A DNA stretch of 64,000 nucleotides from Ruegeria sp. 6PALISEP08. Lineage in GTDB: Bacteria > Pseudomonadota > Alphaproteobacteria > Rhodobacterales > Rhodobacteraceae. This document shows, in pieces, positions 7,542-18,175 of this stretch (positions are counted from its first letter, which is position 1; every line of letters starts with the position of its first letter). The notes under the pieces are model-generated. The model was not told the DNA's origin, did no database searches, and saw nothing but the letters and a program-made list of their open reading frames with translations. The stretch spans positions 124,001-188,000 of the forward strand of contig NZ_LGXZ01000004.1 in assembly GCF_001238295.1 (NCBI RefSeq), in the 5' to 3' direction. Position numbers and translations under genes: made by a program.

Positions 7542-10383
7542 GCGCGTTTTCCAACATCGATTTCAGATAACGACCGGTATGGCTGCGCTCGGCGGTGGCG
7601 ACATCTTCGGGCGTCCCCGTGGCCACAATCTCACCGCCGCCATCGCCGCCCTCGGGACCAATGTCGATGATATGATCCGCGGTTTTCACAACGTCCAGAT
7701 TGTGCTCGATCACAACAACCGTGTTTCCCTGATCGACCAGTTCATGCAGCACTTCCAACAGCTTGCGCACGTCTTCAAAATGCAGACCCGTGGTTGGCTC
7801 GTCCAGGATGTAAAGCGTCCGTCCCGTTGAACGTTTCGACAATTCCTTGGACAGTTTCACACGTTGTGCTTCGCCACCAGAAAGCGTGGTAGCCTGCTGA
7901 CCAACCTTGATGTAACCCAGCCCAACGCGGGCCAAAGCATCCATCTTGTCCCGGATCGACGGCACGGCCTTGAAGAACTCTTGGGCATCTTCCACAGTCA
8001 TATCAAGCACATCGGCGATGGACTTGCCCTTGAACTTGATCTCAAGCGTCTCGCGATTGTAGCGCGCGCCTTTGCAGGTCTCGCAGGTAACATAGACATC
8101 GGGCAGAAAGTGCATTTCGATCTTGATGACACCGTCACCCTGACATGCTTCGCATCGGCCACCCTTGACGTTAAAGCTAAACCGCCCTGGTTTGTACCCT
8201 CGTGCTTTCGCCTCAGGTAGTCCGGCAAACCAGTCCCGAATCGGAGTGAAAGCCCCGGTGTAAGTTGCTGGATTCGAACGCGGAGTCCGCCCGATCGGGC
8301 GCTGGTCGATATCGATGACCTTATCCAAATGTTCCAATCCCTTGATCGTCTCACAAGGCGCCGGAGTTTGACGGGCACCGTTCAAACGCATCGAAGCGGT
8401 TTTGAACAGCGTCTCAATGGTCAGTGTGGACTTGCCGCCACCAGACACCCCTGTCACACAAACGAATTTGCCCAAGGGAAATTCGGCCGTGACATTTTTC
8501 AGATTGTTCCCGGTGGCCTTCACCACGGTCACTTTCTGTTTCTTGCCCTTGCGCCGCTCTGCCGGAACCGCGATTTCACGCGTTCCCGCCAAATATTGCC
8601 CGGTGATCGAGGCCGCATCCGCCGTGATGACGGCAGGCGTACCATGACTGACAACCTGTCCCCCATGCACGCCGGCACCGGGGCCAATGTCGAACACATA
8701 ATCGGCTTCGCGGATCGCTTCCTCGTCATGTTCGACAACAATCACGGTGTTGCCCTGATCCCGCAGGTTCTTAAGCGTGTCAAGCAACCGGTCATTATCG
8801 CGCTGATGCAAGCCGATTGAGGGCTCGTCCAACACATACAGAACGCCCGTCAGACCCGAACCGATCTGGCTGGCCAAACGAATACGCTGACTTTCACCGC
8901 CGGACAGCGTTCCACTTGAACGGGACAGCGTAAGGTACTCCAAACCAACATTATTCAGGAAACCAAGGCGTTCGCGAATCTCTTTCAGAATGGCGCGCGC
9001 GATTTCATTTTTCTGCGCACTCAGGTGGTTCGGGGCATCTTCGATCCAGGCCAAAGCTTCACGGATCGACATCCGCACCACTTGCCCGACATGCAGACCG
9101 GCAATCTTGACCGCCAGCGCCTCGGGCCGCAGACGATACCCCTCGCATGTGCCGCATGGGCGATTGTTCTGATACCGTTCGAACTCTTCTCGAATCCACG
9201 CGCTGTCAGTTTCGCGATAGCGACGCTCCATATTCGGGATCACGCCTTCGAAACTGCGAGTCACTTGATACACCCGCCCGCCTTCATCATAGCGGAACTG
9301 TATTTCCTCATCGCCTGAGCCTCGCAGGAACACCTGCTGCACGTTCTTGGGCAAGTCTTTCCAAGGCGTGTTCTTATCGAACTCAAAGTGCCTTGCGATG
9401 GATTCGATGGTCTGAAGGAAATACGGCGACTTGCCCTTGCGCCAAGGCGCCAAGGCCCCGTCATAAAGCTTCAGCGTCTGATCCGGCACAACGAGACGCT
9501 CATCAAAGAACAACTCGACTCCCAACCCATCACAATCCGGGCAGGCCCCGAATGGCGCGTTGAAGGAAAACAGGCGCGGTTCAATCTCGGGGATGGTGAA
9601 ACCGCTGACCGGGCAGGCAAAATTCTCGCTGAAGGTGATACGCTCCGGATCGCCCTCACGCGGTGCAGTTTCCAGAATTGCAATGCCGTCCGCCAGATCC
9701 AATGCGGTGCGCAGGCTGTCGGCCAGGCGGGTCTCCAAGCCCTCTCGCACAACCAGGCGATCAACCACCACATCGATATCGTGGCGGAATTTCTTGTCCA
9801 GTGTCGGTGGTTCATCCAACTCATAGAATGCGCCGTCCACCTTGACCCGCTGGAACCCCTGCTTGCGCAGCTCCAGGAACTCTTTTTTGTATTCACCCTT
9901 GCGGTCGCGCACGATGGGTGCCAACAGATAACCCCGCGTGCCGTCTTCCATCGTCATGATCCGGTCAACCATGTCCTGCACCTGTTGGGCTTCGATCGGT
10001 TGTCCTGTCGCGGGGCTGTAGGGGGTTCCGGCGCGCGCGAACAGCAGGCGCAAATAGTCGTAAATCTCTGTAACCGTGCCAACTGTCGAACGCGGGTTTT
10101 TGGACGTCGTTTTCTGTTCGATGGAAATCGCCGGGCTCAGACCGCTGATGTGATCCACATCGGGTTTTTCCATCATGTCTAGGAACTGCCGCGCATAAGC
10201 TGACAGGCTTTCAACATAGCGGCGCTGACCTTCGGCATAAATGGTGTCAAACGCCAGCGAGGACTTGCCCGAACCGGACAGTCCGGTGATCACCACCAGC
10301 TGATCCCGCGGGATATCGACATCAATGCCTTTGAGGTTATGCTCGCGCGCGCCACGCACCTCGATATTCTTCAGCTCAGCCAT
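7525..10383 (-). CDS. uvrA: Excinuclease ABC subunit UvrA
   Basis: The damage-recognition ATPase of nucleotide excision repair, working with UvrB and UvrC in the cytosol. The 952-residue protein has two ABC modules: Walker [15 protein letters not shown] near residue 31 and [11 protein letters not shown] near 640, signature sequences [12 protein letters not shown] and [11 protein letters not shown], Walker [16 protein letters not shown] and [13 protein letters not shown], and zinc-binding CxxC pairs (for example CPDCDGLG and CEACQGDG). The open frame continues 19 codons upstream to 10440, but [19 protein letters not shown] at 10383 is the normal UvrA start. No SOS box was searched for exhaustively; none is obvious immediately upstream. 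Confidence 0.98.
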   Translation of the reverse strand: MAELKNIEVRGAREHNLKGIDVDIPRDQLVVITGLSGSGKSSLAFDTIYAEGQRRYVESLSAYARQFLDMMEKPDVDHISGLSPAISIEQKTTSKNPRSTVGTVTEIYDYLRLLFARAGTPYSPATGQPIEAQQVQDMVDRIMTMEDGTRGYLLAPIVRDRKGEYKKEFLELRKQGFQRVKVDGAFYELDEPPTLDKKFRHDIDVVVDRLVVREGLETRLADSLRTALDLADGIAILETAPREGDPERITFSENFACPVSGFTIPEIEPRLFSFNAPFGACPDCDGLGVELFFDERLVVPDQTLKLYDGALAPWRKGKSPYFLQTIESIARHFEFDKNTPWKDLPKNVQQVFLRGSGDEEIQFRYDEGGRVYQVTRSFEGVIPNMERRYRETDSAWIREEFERYQNNRPCGTCEGYRLRPEALAVKIAGLHVGQVVRMSIREALAWIEDAPNHLSAQKNEIARAILKEIRERLGFLNNVGLEYLTLSRSSGTLSGGESQRIRLASQIGSGLTGVLYVLDEPSIGLHQRDNDRLLDTLKNLRDQGNTVIVVEHDEEAIREADYVFDIGPGAGVHGGQVVSHGTPAVITADAASITGQYLAGTREIAVPAERRKGKKQKVTVVKATGNNLKNVTAEFPLGKFVCVTGVSGGGKSTLTIETLFKTASMRLNGARQTPAPCETIKGLEHLDKVIDIDQRPIGRTPRSNPATYTGAFTPIRDWFAGLPEAKARGYKPGRFSFNVKGGRCEACQGDGVIKIEMHFLPDVYVTCETCKGARYNRETLEIKFKGKSIADVLDMTVEDAQEFFKAVPSIRDKMDALARVGLGYIKVGQQATTLSGGEAQRVKLSKELSKRSTGRTLYILDEPTTGLHFEDVRKLLEVLHELVDQGNTVVVIEHNLDVVKTADHIIDIGPEGGDGGGEIVATGTPEDVATAERSHTGRYLKSMLENARVAAE

Positions 10384-10560
10384 TTCCGGCCCCCAACAAA
10401 CAAGTGGTTTAGAGATAGGCGAGCTTGCCTGAGTCTCCAACAGAAAAGTTAGAACAATTAGTGAACGTACAGGTTTTCGCCGACCAAATCAAACCATGGT
10501 TGCTCAATAGGCAATTCCGTTGAGATCGTTTTTGGCCAAATCGGAAAATTAAAAGAAAAA

Positions 10561-10637
10561 TGGCGCGGTTGACGGGGCTCGAACCCGCGACCCCCGGCGT
10601 GACAGGCCGGTACTCTAACCATCTGAGCTACAACCGC
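10561..10637 (-). tRNA. tRNA-Asp (anticodon GTC)
   Basis: Read on the minus strand this is a complete 77-base cloverleaf: acceptor GCGGTTG pairing with CAACCGC, D arm GCTC, anticodon loop CTGTCAC giving GTC, T loop TTCGAGC, and an encoded CCA end. It is identical to the copy at 10683-10759. Confidence 0.97.
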
Positions 10638-10682
10638 GCATCTATTTTCGTGGCCTTTATCCTGGACCAAGGTTGGCAGCGG

Positions 10683-10759
10683 TGGCGCGGTTGACGGGGC
10701 TCGAACCCGCGACCCCCGGCGTGACAGGCCGGTACTCTAACCATCTGAGCTACAACCGC
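10683..10759 (-). tRNA. tRNA-Asp (anticodon GTC), second copy
   Basis: All 77 bases are identical to the tRNA gene 45 bases away, with the same GTC anticodon and encoded CCA. The two lie in tandem on the minus strand and are probably co-transcribed. Confidence 0.97.
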
Positions 10760-10940
10760 CCGCTGCATGTTCATTGCTGAACGTTTGGGTGTATTATGGC
10801 TACGGTCGGGCAGCGTCAAGCGGCGTTTTGAAGTTTTTTGTCAGAATCCAGGTTTTTGTTCTGCGCTTCGATTTTTACGTGCAGATCAAAGCCTAATTCG
10901 CTTGCAGCCGTTCCGCTGGACAGATATCAACACGTCCCAT

Positions 10941-11015
10941 GGGTGATTAGCTCAGTGGTAGAGCGCTTCGTTCACATCGAAGATGTCAGGAGTTCAAATC
11001 TCTTATCACCCACCA
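10941..11015 (+). tRNA. tRNA-Val (anticodon CAC)
   Basis: A 75-base cloverleaf including CCA: acceptor GGGTGAT pairing with ATCACCC, anticodon stem CTTCG/CGAAG around loop TTCACAT, giving anticodon CAC for valine GTG codons, and T loop TTCAAAT. Confidence 0.95.
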
Positions 11016-11126
11016 CTCCCTTTCGAAGATTACGCTTGAAATTGAGGGGCTTGCCAGCGCGCAACCTCGGTGACTATCGTGTTCTATCGGCCAAGTCTTG
11101 GACCGATTGCAGAGTCTGGGGTCATC

Positions 11127-12713
11127 ATGGCAGAGCTAAAGCGGGACATCGGCCTGATCGGACTGACCTTCATTTCGGTTGGAGGAATCATCGGTTCAGG
11201 CTGGTTGTTCGGCCCTCTTCTGGCGGTGCAGCACGCTGGGCCCGCGGCCATTCTTTCTTGGCTGATCGGCGCTGGTGCGATGTTCATTTTGGCGATTACA
11301 TTCGCGGAAATCTCAGCCATGTTGCCCATTTCCGGGGGGATTGCCCGGGTTCCTCAGTTTTCACACGGCAATATCGTATCAATGGCCATGGGCTGGACTG
11401 CATGGATTGGTTATAACACCACCGCCCCCATCGAAGTGGAGGCGATGCTGAAATACCTTGCGCCCTACGCCCCCTGGCTGCACGCTGCCGATACGGGCGA
11501 TCTGACCGGTGCAGGTATCTTTGTGGCACTTGTCTTCATGTTGCTTTTTGTTGCGGTCAACGCGCTTGGGGTCAAGTTCTTCACACATGTGAATGCAGCG
11601 CTGACCTGGGCCAAAATCGCCATTCCGGTGGTTCTGTCTGTTCTACTGATTGCCAACCGTTTCAACGCTGACAATTTCACCCAACCGGACGGGTTTGCCC
11701 CTTACGGGTTGCAGGGAATCATGGCTGCCGTTTCGACCGGAGGTGTCATTTTCTCGTTCATAGGATTTCGCCATGTGGTCGATATGGCGGGTGAAGTACG
11801 CAATCCGAAGTTCGCCATCCCCGCAGCTTTGATCCTGTCGATCATCATGTGCGCCGCAATTTACCTTGGCCTGCAAGTGGCCTTCATCGGCGCGCTGGAC
11901 CCTTCTTTGCTGGCCAAAGGCTGGGCGCAATTAAGCTTTGGGGGCGAAGGCCCTTTGGATGCCGTGATCATGTCCGTCGGACTGGTTTGGTTCCTCAGCC
12001 TTTTGAATGTGGGATCCGTCGTTGGCCCCTTTGGCAACGGTTTGGTCGCGACGGGGTCGAATGCCCGGATTGCCCTCGCCCTTTCTCAGAACGGATTTCT
12101 GCCAAAACGTCTGCAAACCCTGTCTTCATTCGGGGTTCCTGTATGGGCTCTGGCATTAAATTTTCTGATCGGAACATTGTTCTTGCTGACCATTCCCTTC
12201 ACCACGGTCATTGCCCTGAACGGAGCGGCAATTGTCTTGTCCTTCGCCGTTGGTCCCATCGCCGTCGTTTGCCTAAGGGACCTGCTGCCAGACCAACCCA
12301 GATCGATCCGCATTCCAGCGGTGCGTCTGGTGGCGTTGACCGCATTCGCCATCGCAACTCTGATCGTCTATTGGAGCGGATGGGACACGGTCTGGCGACT
12401 TGGCATCGCCCTGATCGTCGGAAAAATTCTGCTGCTCATCCGGTTCCGAGGGCGGTTGGACGAAATGGACCTGACAGAAGCCATTTGGCTGATGCCTTAT
12501 TTTGCCGGGCTTGGTTTGATCTCATTTCTGGGTCAATTCGGTACCGGGTCTTTGAAACAGATCCCGTTTGGGTGGGACATTCTGCTTTGCGTCTTGTTTT
12601 CCGCAATCATCTTCGCCTTGGCCATACGTTCGGCGCTGTCGGACGAAAAATTCATGAAATACATAGCGGAAGAAGAAATACTTGATCCTAAACAACCTGT
12701 CATAGGGCTATAA
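11127..12713 (+). CDS. APC-family amino acid permease
   Basis: A 528-residue polytopic inner-membrane protein with about 12 or more hydrophobic segments. The start DIGLIGLTFISVGGIIGSGWLFGP contains the APC-superfamily helix-1 motif GGIIGSGW that binds the substrate's carboxylate and amino groups; EISAMLPISGGIARVPQ is the conserved helix-3 region. It probably imports an amino acid or acts as an antiporter; the substrate is not readable. I chose the ATG at 11127 over an upstream GTG at 11070 because the extra residues do not resemble the family. It lies downstream of tRNA-Val and converges on lon, with a terminator between. Confidence 0.88.
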   Translation: MAELKRDIGLIGLTFISVGGIIGSGWLFGPLLAVQHAGPAAILSWLIGAGAMFILAITFAEISAMLPISGGIARVPQFSHGNIVSMAMGWTAWIGYNTTAPIEVEAMLKYLAPYAPWLHAADTGDLTGAGIFVALVFMLLFVAVNALGVKFFTHVNAALTWAKIAIPVVLSVLLIANRFNADNFTQPDGFAPYGLQGIMAAVSTGGVIFSFIGFRHVVDMAGEVRNPKFAIPAALILSIIMCAAIYLGLQVAFIGALDPSLLAKGWAQLSFGGEGPLDAVIMSVGLVWFLSLLNVGSVVGPFGNGLVATGSNARIALALSQNGFLPKRLQTLSSFGVPVWALALNFLIGTLFLLTIPFTTVIALNGAAIVLSFAVGPIAVVCLRDLLPDQPRSIRIPAVRLVALTAFAIATLIVYWSGWDTVWRLGIALIVGKILLLIRFRGRLDEMDLTEAIWLMPYFAGLGLISFLGQFGTGSLKQIPFGWDILLCVLFSAIIFALAIRSALSDEKFMKYIAEEEILDPKQPVIGL

Positions 12714-12738
12714 AAAAAAGGCAGAGCAATGCTCTGCC
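12711..12738 (-). terminator. Rho-independent terminator of lon
   Basis: GGCAGAGC and GCTCTGCC form an 8-bp stem, and on the minus strand the stem is followed by eight T residues, a good terminator 25 bases beyond the lon stop. On the plus strand the T tract is poor, so it serves lon better than the permease gene. Confidence 0.8.
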
Positions 12739-12763
12739 TCTTCCGGAATTCATATTACGCTTC

Positions 12764-15172
12764 TTAGTGCGCAGTGGCTGATGCATCAGCAGGTTTTACC
12801 GAAGCAGCAGCCGCAGCTGCAGCTTCTTCTGCCGCTTCATCCCACTCGATCGGCTCGGGCTTGCGCACCAGCGCCTGCTCCAAAACTTCCGAGACATGCT
12901 TCACAGGGATGATCTCCAACCCTTCCTTCACATTGTCAGGGATTTCCGCCAGATCCTTTTCGTTCTCTTCCGGGATCAGGACAGTCTTAATACCACCACG
13001 CAAAGCCGCCAGCAGTTTCTCTTTCAAACCACCAATCGGCATTGCGTTACCGCGCAGCGAGACCTCTCCGGTCATGGCGATGTCCTTGCGCACAGGAATG
13101 CCGGTCAGAACCGAGACAATCGATGTCACCATCGCCAAACCAGCCGACGGACCATCCTTGGGGGTCGCGCCATCCGGCACGTGCACGTGGATATCCAGAT
13201 TATCAAATTTCGGCGGCTTGACCCCGATCTTTGGCGAAATCGACCGAACGTAAGACGAGGCCGCATCAATGGATTCCTTCATCACATCGCCCAGCTTACC
13301 TGTGGTCTTCATCCGCCCCTTGCCGGGCAGTTTCAACGCCTCGATATGCAGCAGATCGCCACCCACGGATGTCCAGGCCAGACCAGTAACGACGCCGATC
13401 TGATCGTCCTGCTCAGCCAGACCATAGCGGAACTTTGGCACACCCAGGAAATCATCCAGATTATCCGGCGTTACCGTGACCGAGTCCGCCTCTTTCTTGA
13501 TGATCTTGGTCAGCGATTTCCGTGCCACCTTGGCGATCTCACGTTCAAGGTTCCGAACGCCCGCTTCACGGGTATAGGTGCGGATAATCTTTTGCAGCGC
13601 TTCATCCGTCAGGTCAAATTCCTTGGCTTTCAGACCATGGTTCTTGACCTGCTTGCTGATCAGGTGCTGTTTTGCGATCTCGCTCTTTTCGTCCTCGGTG
13701 TAACCGGCCAGTGGGATGATCTCCATCCGGTCCAGCAGAGGCCCAGGCATGTTATAGCTGTTCGACGTGGTCAGGAACATCACATTTGACAGGTCGTATT
13801 CAACCTCCAAGTAGTGGTCCATAAACGTGTTGTTCTGCTCTGGATCCAACACCTCAAGCATTGCCGACGCCGGGTCACCACGGAAGTCCTGCCCCATCTT
13901 ATCGATCTCATCCAACAAGATCAGCGGGTTCGTGGTTTTTGCCTTTTTCAGCGCCTGGATGATCTTACCCGGCATCGAACCAATATAGGTCCGACGGTGG
14001 CCACGAATCTCGGATTCGTCACGCACGCCACCCAGCGAGATTCGAATGAACTCGCGCCCAGTGGCTTTCGCAACCGATTTACCCAAGCTGGTCTTACCCA
14101 CACCCGGAGGGCCAACAAGGCACAAGATCGGGCCTTTCAGCTTTTTCGAACGCTGCTGAACGGCGAGGTATTCGACGATCCGTTCCTTGACCTTTTCAAG
14201 GCCGTAATGGTCGTCGTCGAGGATTTCCTGCGCCTTACCCAGATCCTTTTTGACGCGGGATTTGGTGCCCCAGGGCAGCGCCAGAATCCAGTCGAGATAG
14301 TTGCGCACCACCGTCGCTTCGGCTGACATCGGTGACATGTTGCGCAGCTTCTTCAGTTCGCCTTCGGCCTTTTCACGGGCCTCTTTGGACAGCTTGGTTT
14401 CGGCGATTTTCTCTTCCAGCTCGGCAACTTCGTTCTTGCCGTCCTCGCCATCGCCCAGTTCCTGCTGAATGGCTTTCATTTGCTCATTCAGGTAATACTC
14501 GCGCTGGGTCTTCTCCATCTGGGATTTAACGCGGGTCTTTATCTTTTTCTCGACCTGCAGAACCGACATTTCGCCCTGCATCAGGCCATAGACTTTCTCA
14601 AGCCGCTCGCTGACGCTGAGGGTTTCCAGCAGTTCCTGCTTTTGCTCGACCTCAATACCCAGATGACCCGACACAAGGTCAGCCAACTTTGCGGGCTCGG
14701 TGGTTTCACCTACGGCGGTCAGGGCTTCTTCAGGAATGTTCTTGCGCACTTTGGCATAGCGCTCGAACTCATCCGTGACGGTTCGTAACAGGGCTTCCGT
14801 CGTGGTGACATCACCGGGAATTTCGGTCAGATACTCAGCTCTAGCCTCGAAAAACTGGTCGTTTTCAAGAAACTCGGTGATCTGCACACGCGCCTGCCCT
14901 TCGACCAGCACCTTCACGGTGCCATCGGGCAGCTTCAGCAGTTGCAGCACATTGGCCAACACGCCCGCGCGATATATCCCATCTTCATCGGGATCATCAA
15001 CGCCAGGGTCGATCTGGCTGGACAACAGAATTTGCTTGTCATCCTGCATCACCTCTTCCAGTGCGCGGACCGATTTGTCACGGCCCACGAAAAGCGGCAC
15101 GATCATATGCGGGAACACCACAATATCGCGCAGCGGCAGGACGGGGTATGAGGAATTCAGAGGCTCTTGCAT
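12764..15172 (-). CDS. lon: ATP-dependent endopeptidase La (Lon)
   Basis: An 802-residue cytosolic AAA+ protease that degrades misfolded and regulatory proteins. The N-terminal substrate domain begins YPVLPLRDIVVFPHMIVPLFVGR. The AAA+ module has Walker A GPPGVGKTSLGKS at about residue 354 and Walker B PLILLDEIDKMG. The protease domain shows the catalytic serine in KDGPSAGLAM, with the partner lysine in the GLKEKLLAA region. A C-terminal Ala-rich tail after residue 780 is common in this order. It is transcribed alone, with its own terminator at 12711. Confidence 0.98.
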   Translation of the reverse strand: MQEPLNSSYPVLPLRDIVVFPHMIVPLFVGRDKSVRALEEVMQDDKQILLSSQIDPGVDDPDEDGIYRAGVLANVLQLLKLPDGTVKVLVEGQARVQITEFLENDQFFEARAEYLTEIPGDVTTTEALLRTVTDEFERYAKVRKNIPEEALTAVGETTEPAKLADLVSGHLGIEVEQKQELLETLSVSERLEKVYGLMQGEMSVLQVEKKIKTRVKSQMEKTQREYYLNEQMKAIQQELGDGEDGKNEVAELEEKIAETKLSKEAREKAEGELKKLRNMSPMSAEATVVRNYLDWILALPWGTKSRVKKDLGKAQEILDDDHYGLEKVKERIVEYLAVQQRSKKLKGPILCLVGPPGVGKTSLGKSVAKATGREFIRISLGGVRDESEIRGHRRTYIGSMPGKIIQALKKAKTTNPLILLDEIDKMGQDFRGDPASAMLEVLDPEQNNTFMDHYLEVEYDLSNVMFLTTSNSYNMPGPLLDRMEIIPLAGYTEDEKSEIAKQHLISKQVKNHGLKAKEFDLTDEALQKIIRTYTREAGVRNLEREIAKVARKSLTKIIKKEADSVTVTPDNLDDFLGVPKFRYGLAEQDDQIGVVTGLAWTSVGGDLLHIEALKLPGKGRMKTTGKLGDVMKESIDAASSYVRSISPKIGVKPPKFDNLDIHVHVPDGATPKDGPSAGLAMVTSIVSVLTGIPVRKDIAMTGEVSLRGNAMPIGGLKEKLLAALRGGIKTVLIPEENEKDLAEIPDNVKEGLEIIPVKHVSEVLEQALVRKPEPIEWDEAAEEAAAAAAASVKPADASATAH

Positions 15173-15395
15173 GCTCTATCCTTATCGTTGGCAAGACGGC
15201 TCCTGTCCCTCATCGAGGCAACACTTGGCCGTCTCCTGTCTTGGACGATAAAGGTGGGGCCTCATCGCCCTTTTTCAACCTTACCGCCATGTATCGCCAT
15301 TCAGAATGAACCGAGGTTTGACCGACTGCAAGGCGTCCCGCGAACATATCCACCGAAATTAGCACGACAAGCATAGGCAACGCGCAATTCAAAGG

Positions 15396-15803
15396 TCAGA
15401 ACACCCGCTGTACTGCACGAGACAAGAAAAACCCGTGACCGTCCAAGTTGCGACATTCCAGACCTTTCGTTGAAGAACTGCAGGTGAATCCTCCAAACTG
15501 ACCTGTGACACCGTATTCCGCGCGGTCAAATCCGTCTTTGTTTCGGTTCAGTGGCTGGCACAATATCTCTACCGGGCCAGTGTCGAACATTAGAAAATCA
15601 TGCCCCCAGTCTGATTGACAATTCGCGGGGCGCGGCATCGCAGGTGGTCCGGATTTCTCTATGATCGTGCACTGGATATCCGAGGACGACGCGCTTTCCC
15701 CGACTGAGCACTGAATATTTTCGGACGGCGTTTCGAAGGTCCAGACATCTGAAATAGCGGGTGTCGCGCTCAAAAGCGCGGCGCCCAGAAAAAGGCGAAA
15801 CAT
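15396..15803 (-). CDS. Small secreted cysteine-rich protein, DUF6636-like
   Basis: A 135-residue protein with a signal peptide (MFRLFLGAALLSATPAIS) and a mature part with seven cysteines. The mature start FETPSENIQCSV and the end GHGFFLSRA match a family of short exported proteins of unknown function that I believe is DUF6636. The frame opens at a GTG six codons earlier (15821), but GGAG seven bases before the ATG at 15803 and the better signal peptide favour this start. It is flanked by lon and tgt on the same strand with gaps of about 220 and 90 bases; no functional link is apparent. Confidence 0.7.
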   Translation of the reverse strand: MFRLFLGAALLSATPAISDVWTFETPSENIQCSVGESASSSDIQCTIIEKSGPPAMPRPANCQSDWGHDFLMFDTGPVEILCQPLNRNKDGFDRAEYGVTGQFGGFTCSSSTKGLECRNLDGHGFFLSRAVQRVF

Positions 15804-15894
15804 GAAAAATCTCCGGGTCACGAACTAAAATAGTATTGCTTGAAGTGACCCAAGTTTACTGGAAAACCACTCAATTGTCACCCGAATGGAAAGG

Positions 15895-17025
15895 CTACAA
15901 GGGCTCGATATCGCCTTGGGCACGTTGCGCGTGGAACTCGGCCTGCCAGGCATCGAAGGTGCCCGCGGCAATCGCATCGCGCATGCCCTGCATGATTTCC
16001 TGAAAATAGTGAAGATTATGCCAGGTCAGCAACATGCCCGAGATCATCTCGTTGGCGCGGAATACATGGTGCAGATAGGCGCGCGAATAGTTCGAGCAGG
16101 CAGGACACGAACACTGTTCGTCCAGCGGGCGCGGATCGTCAGAATGGCGCGCGTTCTTAATGTTTACCACGCCATAACGGGTAAACACCTGACCAGTACG
16201 CCCCGAGCGGGACGGCAAAACGCAATCCATCATGTCGATACCGCGAGCGACTGCCCCAACGATGTCGTCAGGCTTGCCAACCCCCATCAAATATCGCGGC
16301 TTGTCCATCGGCAGACATTCGGGGGCATAATCGAGGCAAGAGAACATGGCCTCCTGCCCTTCGCCCACGGCCAGCCCACCCACCGCGTAGCCTTCAAATC
16401 CAATGGATTTAAGTGCTTCGGCACTTTCTTCGCGCAAATCTTGTTCAAGACCGCCCTGCATAATGCCAAACAGGGCGTGACCCGGACGATCCCCGAATGC
16501 TTCACGAGACCGTTCTGCCCAACGCATCGACAGGCGCATGGACTCGGCAATCCGGTCTCGGTCGGCTGGCAACGCGGGGCACTCGTCGAAACACATGACA
16601 ATGTCCGAGCCCAACAGTCGCTGAATCTCCATCGACCGTTCCGGAGTCAGTTCGTGTTTTGACCCGTCGATATGAGATTTGAACGTCACGCCTTTTTCAG
16701 TCAGCTTCCGCAGCCCGGCCAGCGACATGACCTGAAACCCGCCCGAGTCGGTCAGAATGGGGCGTTCCCAGTTCATGAACTTGTGCAACCCGCCCAAACG
16801 GTCAATCCGTTCCGCAGTTGGGCGCAGCATCAGGTGATAGGTGTTGCCCAAAAGAATATCCGCCCCCGTGGCGCGTACGCTTTCCGGCATCATCGCTTTG
16901 ACCGTGGCGGCTGTCCCGACCGGCATGAAGGCCGGCGTCCGCACCTCTCCGCGCGGTGTGCTGATCACACCGGTGCGTGCCTTGCCGTCTGTGGCCTTTA
17001 GCTCAAATGAGAATTTCTGGGTCAT
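15895..17025 (-). CDS. tgt: tRNA-guanine transglycosylase
   Basis: A 376-residue enzyme that exchanges guanine 34 for the queuosine precursor in tRNAs with GUN anticodons, such as the tRNA-Asp encoded at 10.6 kb. Visible are [13 protein letters not shown] at about 34-46, the active-site segment [13 protein letters not shown] at about 90-102, the GIMQGG loop, and the zinc site [16 protein letters not shown] near residue 305. Length and start (MTQKFSFEL) fit the family. It is followed by the DUF6636-like gene and preceded by the nucleoside hydrolase gene on the same strand. Confidence 0.97.
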   Translation of the reverse strand: MTQKFSFELKATDGKARTGVISTPRGEVRTPAFMPVGTAATVKAMMPESVRATGADILLGNTYHLMLRPTAERIDRLGGLHKFMNWERPILTDSGGFQVMSLAGLRKLTEKGVTFKSHIDGSKHELTPERSMEIQRLLGSDIVMCFDECPALPADRDRIAESMRLSMRWAERSREAFGDRPGHALFGIMQGGLEQDLREESAEALKSIGFEGYAVGGLAVGEGQEAMFSCLDYAPECLPMDKPRYLMGVGKPDDIVGAVARGIDMMDCVLPSRSGRTGQVFTRYGVVNIKNARHSDDPRPLDEQCSCPACSNYSRAYLHHVFRANEMISGMLLTWHNLHYFQEIMQGMRDAIAAGTFDAWQAEFHAQRAQGDIEPL

Positions 17026-17088
17026 GTCATCGCCTCGGATCGCCGAACCGGGCAGGCTTTGCCCGATCCGATCCGTCTTTGCAACCCG

Positions 17089-18000
17089 TCAGGGCAACGA
17101 GGCAACGCGATCGGTGAACAGACGAACAACCCCTGCCTCGTCCACGTCGCAGCACACCCGGATCGTGGGTCGTTCGGGATCTGGTTGTGTCGCCCCCATC
17201 ATGTCGCCGTCGGTGACAACCCGCAGCCCTGTTTCGACCATGTTGAACATGGCCTGATGGGAACACGCGATCACGGCGGTTGAATCGTGCAGGCCGCAGC
17301 CTTCCAGCCCCCCAATCTCTTTGTAAAATTTCAGATAGAAGCGGGAGATGTCGCGCAGAAATGATCCCATGTCCGGTGACCTCTGCGCCAGGGCTTCGAA
17401 ATCCGCTGTTTCGTAAAGCGTCTTCAGCGTCACGTCCAATCCGACCAGAACAGTGTTGGGCGGTGTGGAAAAGACCTCCTCGGCTGCGAGGGCGTCGTGA
17501 TAGATATTGGCTTCAGCGTGTTGGGTGATGTTGCCCGGGCAATAGACTGCGCCCCCCATGATCACCAGTTGGCGCAGATTATCTGCAAACTCTGGGTCCA
17601 GACGCATTGCATTCGCGATATTAGTCAATGGACCCACAGCACAGACCACCAGTTCACCCTTGTGGGTTCGTGCCATTTCAACCAGAAACTCAGCTGCTGG
17701 CAGCGCGTGGTTTTGTCCAATCTCGGGGATTTCGGTCAGATCACCAAAACCTTCGGGGCCGTGAACATGTTCCGACGGGGCATGAGTATCTGCCCCTAAT
17801 GGGTATGAGGCACCTTCGGCAACCGGAAGGTCGAGACCCAGCTTATCCAACAGAAACCGAGCGTTACGGCTGGATTGATGAACATGTGTGTTGCCAAACA
17901 CCGTGGTCAGCCCGATCAGGTTAAACTCAGACGCAGCGGCGGCGTAAGCGATGGCCATGGCATCGTCGATGCCGGGATCTGTATCGATAATCAGTTTCAT
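17089..18000 (-). CDS. Inosine-uridine preferring nucleoside hydrolase
   Basis: A 303-residue calcium-dependent N-ribohydrolase that cleaves nucleosides to base and ribose. The calcium-binding motif DTDPGIDDAMAIAYA is at the N-terminus, the second region LVIMGGAVYCPGNITQHAEANI at about residues 152-173 (written here in part) and the active-site histidine in GLHDSTAVI near 240. The open frame reaches 18018, but MKLIIDTDPG at 18000 is the standard start. The gene lies 63 bases upstream of tgt on the same strand; both handle bases or nucleosides, which may be coincidental. Confidence 0.92.
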   Translation of the reverse strand: MKLIIDTDPGIDDAMAIAYAAAASEFNLIGLTTVFGNTHVHQSSRNARFLLDKLGLDLPVAEGASYPLGADTHAPSEHVHGPEGFGDLTEIPEIGQNHALPAAEFLVEMARTHKGELVVCAVGPLTNIANAMRLDPEFADNLRQLVIMGGAVYCPGNITQHAEANIYHDALAAEEVFSTPPNTVLVGLDVTLKTLYETADFEALAQRSPDMGSFLRDISRFYLKFYKEIGGLEGCGLHDSTAVIACSHQAMFNMVETGLRVVTDGDMMGATQPDPERPTIRVCCDVDEAGVVRLFTDRVASLP

Positions 18001-18175
18001 CCCCGCCCGATACCGCAAACAAGTCAGGATGCAAAGCGGTCACAGCAGTTCAGTTCAATGTCGAATTCCCATATTGGGACGTTTGCATTTAGCGGCTTTC
18101 CCGCCATACCTGAGTTGAAATCGGGCGACTCAATTCCCACATGTATACCATAGTACACAATAATAAGAGGACAGA

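Noticed and set aside
10458..10819. Two short reading frames on the minus strand containing VAQMVRVPACHAGG
   Set aside because: They are translations of the tandem tRNA-Asp genes; the shared sequence comes from the RNA and not from a protein family.
10838..11416. Plus-strand frame that contains ISSVVERFVHIEDVRSSNLLS
   Set aside because: The segment is tRNA-Val read in frame, and the rest overlaps the permease gene in another frame.
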